Assembly: GCA_015478775.1 (NCBI GenBank)
Contig: JADMKP010000010.1
Span: 112,593-176,592, forward strand
Length of the DNA stretch: 64,000 nucleotides
Direction of reading: 5' to 3'
Origin: Fermentimonas sp.
Lineage (GTDB): Bacteria > Bacteroidota > Bacteroidia > Bacteroidales > Dysgonomonadaceae
Shown one piece after another: positions 62,548 to 64,000 of this stretch. The position numbers were made by a program, and so were the translations under genes. The notes beneath the pieces are model-generated. The model had not been told where the DNA came from. It did no database searches and saw nothing but the letters and a program-made list of their open reading frames with translations. Every line of letters starts with the position of its first letter. The first letter of the stretch is position 1.

Positions 62548-62756
62548 GCTGATTAATGATTAAATGTTTATAAAGTATCAAAGATGATTGTTTTTTTAAA
62601 AAGTATGTCTAACAGGCATCTAACAAATCTCTAAGTAATCTAACCGCCTAGATTATTTAGTCTTATTTAACACAAGGATTTTGTCATCATATTGCGTTCC
62701 AGTTTTTATTTTATTTCTTTTTACTTATATTTGCTCATAAATGGTAATCTTAAATT

Positions 62757-64000
62757 ATGAAAAATAACATTTTGACTTTCGTTTCTGTAGCTGCCATTTT
62801 CATGCTGATAATATCACAAGTAGTATGGGTAAAACAATTAATGGAGCGCGACAAACAACGCTTTAAAATGGAACTGGAGGAAACTTTACAGAATATTGTA
62901 ACTTTTTCTCTATCTAAAGAGTTAAGTAAGAAAGGAAGTGCTAATAAACAAGATTTTGAACTTATTCCTCTTGATGCTTCCAAGCTGCCACCCGGAGCTA
63001 TAATTAAAGGATCGTTTGACACCAAAGAATATTCATCCGATAAAAATCTTGGTAATTTCTTAGTAGGAGTTTTTGCAGAAGACCTTTTGTTGGAAAACCA
63101 AATTTCACTTGAACCAATCGACTCACTTTTTCAAAGAGAATTTCCACATTATGCCGAAATCGCAGCTTATACAATGTCCATACAAAAAAATGATTCACTA
63201 TTGAGTAAGCTTTTTATAGACGAAAAAGATTCTATGATACTGGATGCCAGCAATAAAAGTGTTAATGTAAGTATACCGTTAGGTGAAACTGGCACTTTTA
63301 GATATACCGCCCAAGTAGTATTCAAGCCTACTATATATATTCAACGTTTGCGATCTGTTTCAGCACTTTCAGCTATAGCTGTTATTTTGATTTCAATACT
63401 TCTACTTAATCAACTGGTACAATTGAAAAGGAAGTCGGTTGAAATAGATATACATAAAACCGTTGTCAGAGGTATTGTGCATGATTTAAAATCACCACTT
63501 GCATATGTATTCACTATGCTTGACTCATTTGAGGATAATGAAACATATGAACCCAACAAAAAGAAATATAATATTGCTAAAATTCGAGTAAAACATCTTT
63601 CTAAAAAAATAGAAGTTCTTTTATCTACATTAAGAAATGAGAAAAACAAATTACATATCCAACCGGAAACATTTAATGTAACACAAAACTGTCTGGATAT
63701 ACTAAAAGAACTGAAGGTTGTTTACCGTGCAAAAAACATCAGTCATGTTATGCAAACAGACAATGATGTACTTATTAGAGTTGATCCTATATATTTTGAA
63801 GCATGCTTACGTAATCTGTTGGACAATGCAATCAAATATGCAAAAAATGATGTCCTGTTAAACATATCTATTAATTTTAAAAATAATCAAATGACATTAT
63901 CTATTGCTGATAACGGGAAAGGAATACTTGCAAATGAACAAAAGAAAATATTCAATGAGTTTTACCGTTCTCACAAAGACTCATCCCTAAATAGTCACGG
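62757..64000 (+). CDS. Sensor histidine kinase, 3' end cut by window
   Basis: The frame is open to the window end (414 codons seen). An N-terminal membrane segment (about 5-25: ILTFVSVAAIFMLIISQVVW) and a second one (about 200-222) enclose a periplasmic domain of about 175 residues with no known fold. The cytoplasmic part has the H-box VRGIVHDLKSPLAYV (phosphorylated His about 242), the N-box CLRNLLDNAIKYA (about 350), the G1-box IADNGKGI (about 384) and the F-box FNEFYRSHKDSS. The ATG at 62757 starts MKNNILTF. An upstream ATG at 62741 is out of frame. TATATTTG at 62726-62733 may be its -7 element. Its response regulator would lie beyond the window. Confidence 0.93.
   Translation, partial: MKNNILTFVSVAAIFMLIISQVVWVKQLMERDKQRFKMELEETLQNIVTFSLSKELSKKGSANKQDFELIPLDASKLPPGAIIKGSFDTKEYSSDKNLGNFLVGVFAEDLLLENQISLEPIDSLFQREFPHYAEIAAYTMSIQKNDSLLSKLFIDEKDSMILDASNKSVNVSIPLGETGTFRYTAQVVFKPTIYIQRLRSVSALSAIAVILISILLLNQLVQLKRKSVEIDIHKTVVRGIVHDLKSPLAYVFTMLDSFEDNETYEPNKKKYNIAKIRVKHLSKKIEVLLSTLRNEKNKLHIQPETFNVTQNCLDILKELKVVYRAKNISHVMQTDNDVLIRVDPIYFEACLRNLLDNAIKYAKNDVLLNISINFKNNQMTLSIADNGKGILANEQKKIFNEFYRSHKDSSLNSH

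Overview
The window looks like a chromosomal segment of a member of the Bacteroidota, most likely order Bacteroidales near Dysgonomonadaceae/Porphyromonadaceae. Reasons: AT-rich DNA; genes without strong Shine-Dalgarno sites; several upstream regions with the Bacteroidota promoter form TTG-N19-21-TAnnTTTG; a Rho with a long low-complexity insertion; Big2/BACON-domain lipoproteins; and DUF6340-, DUF4412- and DUF3109-type proteins. The genus is inference. Nearly all of the window is ordinary core genome. Accessory DNA is concentrated in the last 3 kb.

Layout. 0-4 kb: a cut and a complete tRNA-Asn, a 2-hydroxyacid dehydrogenase, an AlkD-like repair protein, an M16 peptidase and an outer-membrane barrel. 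4-11.4 kb: rho (reverse) with a promoter and long leader, a TPR-like lipoprotein (reverse), then an etfB-etfA-acyl-CoA dehydrogenase operon. 11.4-22 kb: single genes (ADP-ribosylglycohydrolase, M64 lipoprotein, FAD oxidoreductase, SDR, DUF438/hemerythrin/PAS protein, alkaline phosphatase, GH5 glycanase, luciferase-like monooxygenase). 22-29 kb: a VOC protein, an orphan TrkH, ftcD-pnuC-like-cyclodeaminase, an MFS transporter and a PAQR/hemolysin III protein. 29-43 kb: clpB (forward), then on the reverse strand tig-clpP-clpX, recQ, dxs, trkA and trkH. 43-47 kb: CAAX protease, DUF3109, TetR, fabG and a pseudouridine synthase. 48-55 kb: a nucleotidyltransferase, a CorC/HlyC-type membrane protein, the galactose genes galM-MFS-galK (no galT) and a Nudix-derived regulator. 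55-61 kb: a SIMPL protein and a GT4-GH130-GT4 glycan cluster. 61-64 kb: a decayed ISL3-family insertion sequence, a 63-residue double-glycine-leader peptide, and divergent from it a sensor histidine kinase cut by the window end.

The most unusual feature is a set of intergenic tandem arrays that share a unit length (22 bp, or 11 bp, half of that) but not a sequence. They lie at 15529-15664, 28297-28362, 31898-31985, 55002-55089, 55918-56005 and 60884-61058. At three loci the last unit contains the stop codon of the adjacent gene, as if the 3' end of the gene had been copied outward in 22-bp steps. This suggests a genome-wide process acting on a fixed length of about two helical turns. The second item of interest is the double-glycine peptide facing the histidine kinase, which may be an export/sensing pair.

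All calls come from reading the sequence and from family knowledge. No database search was run.
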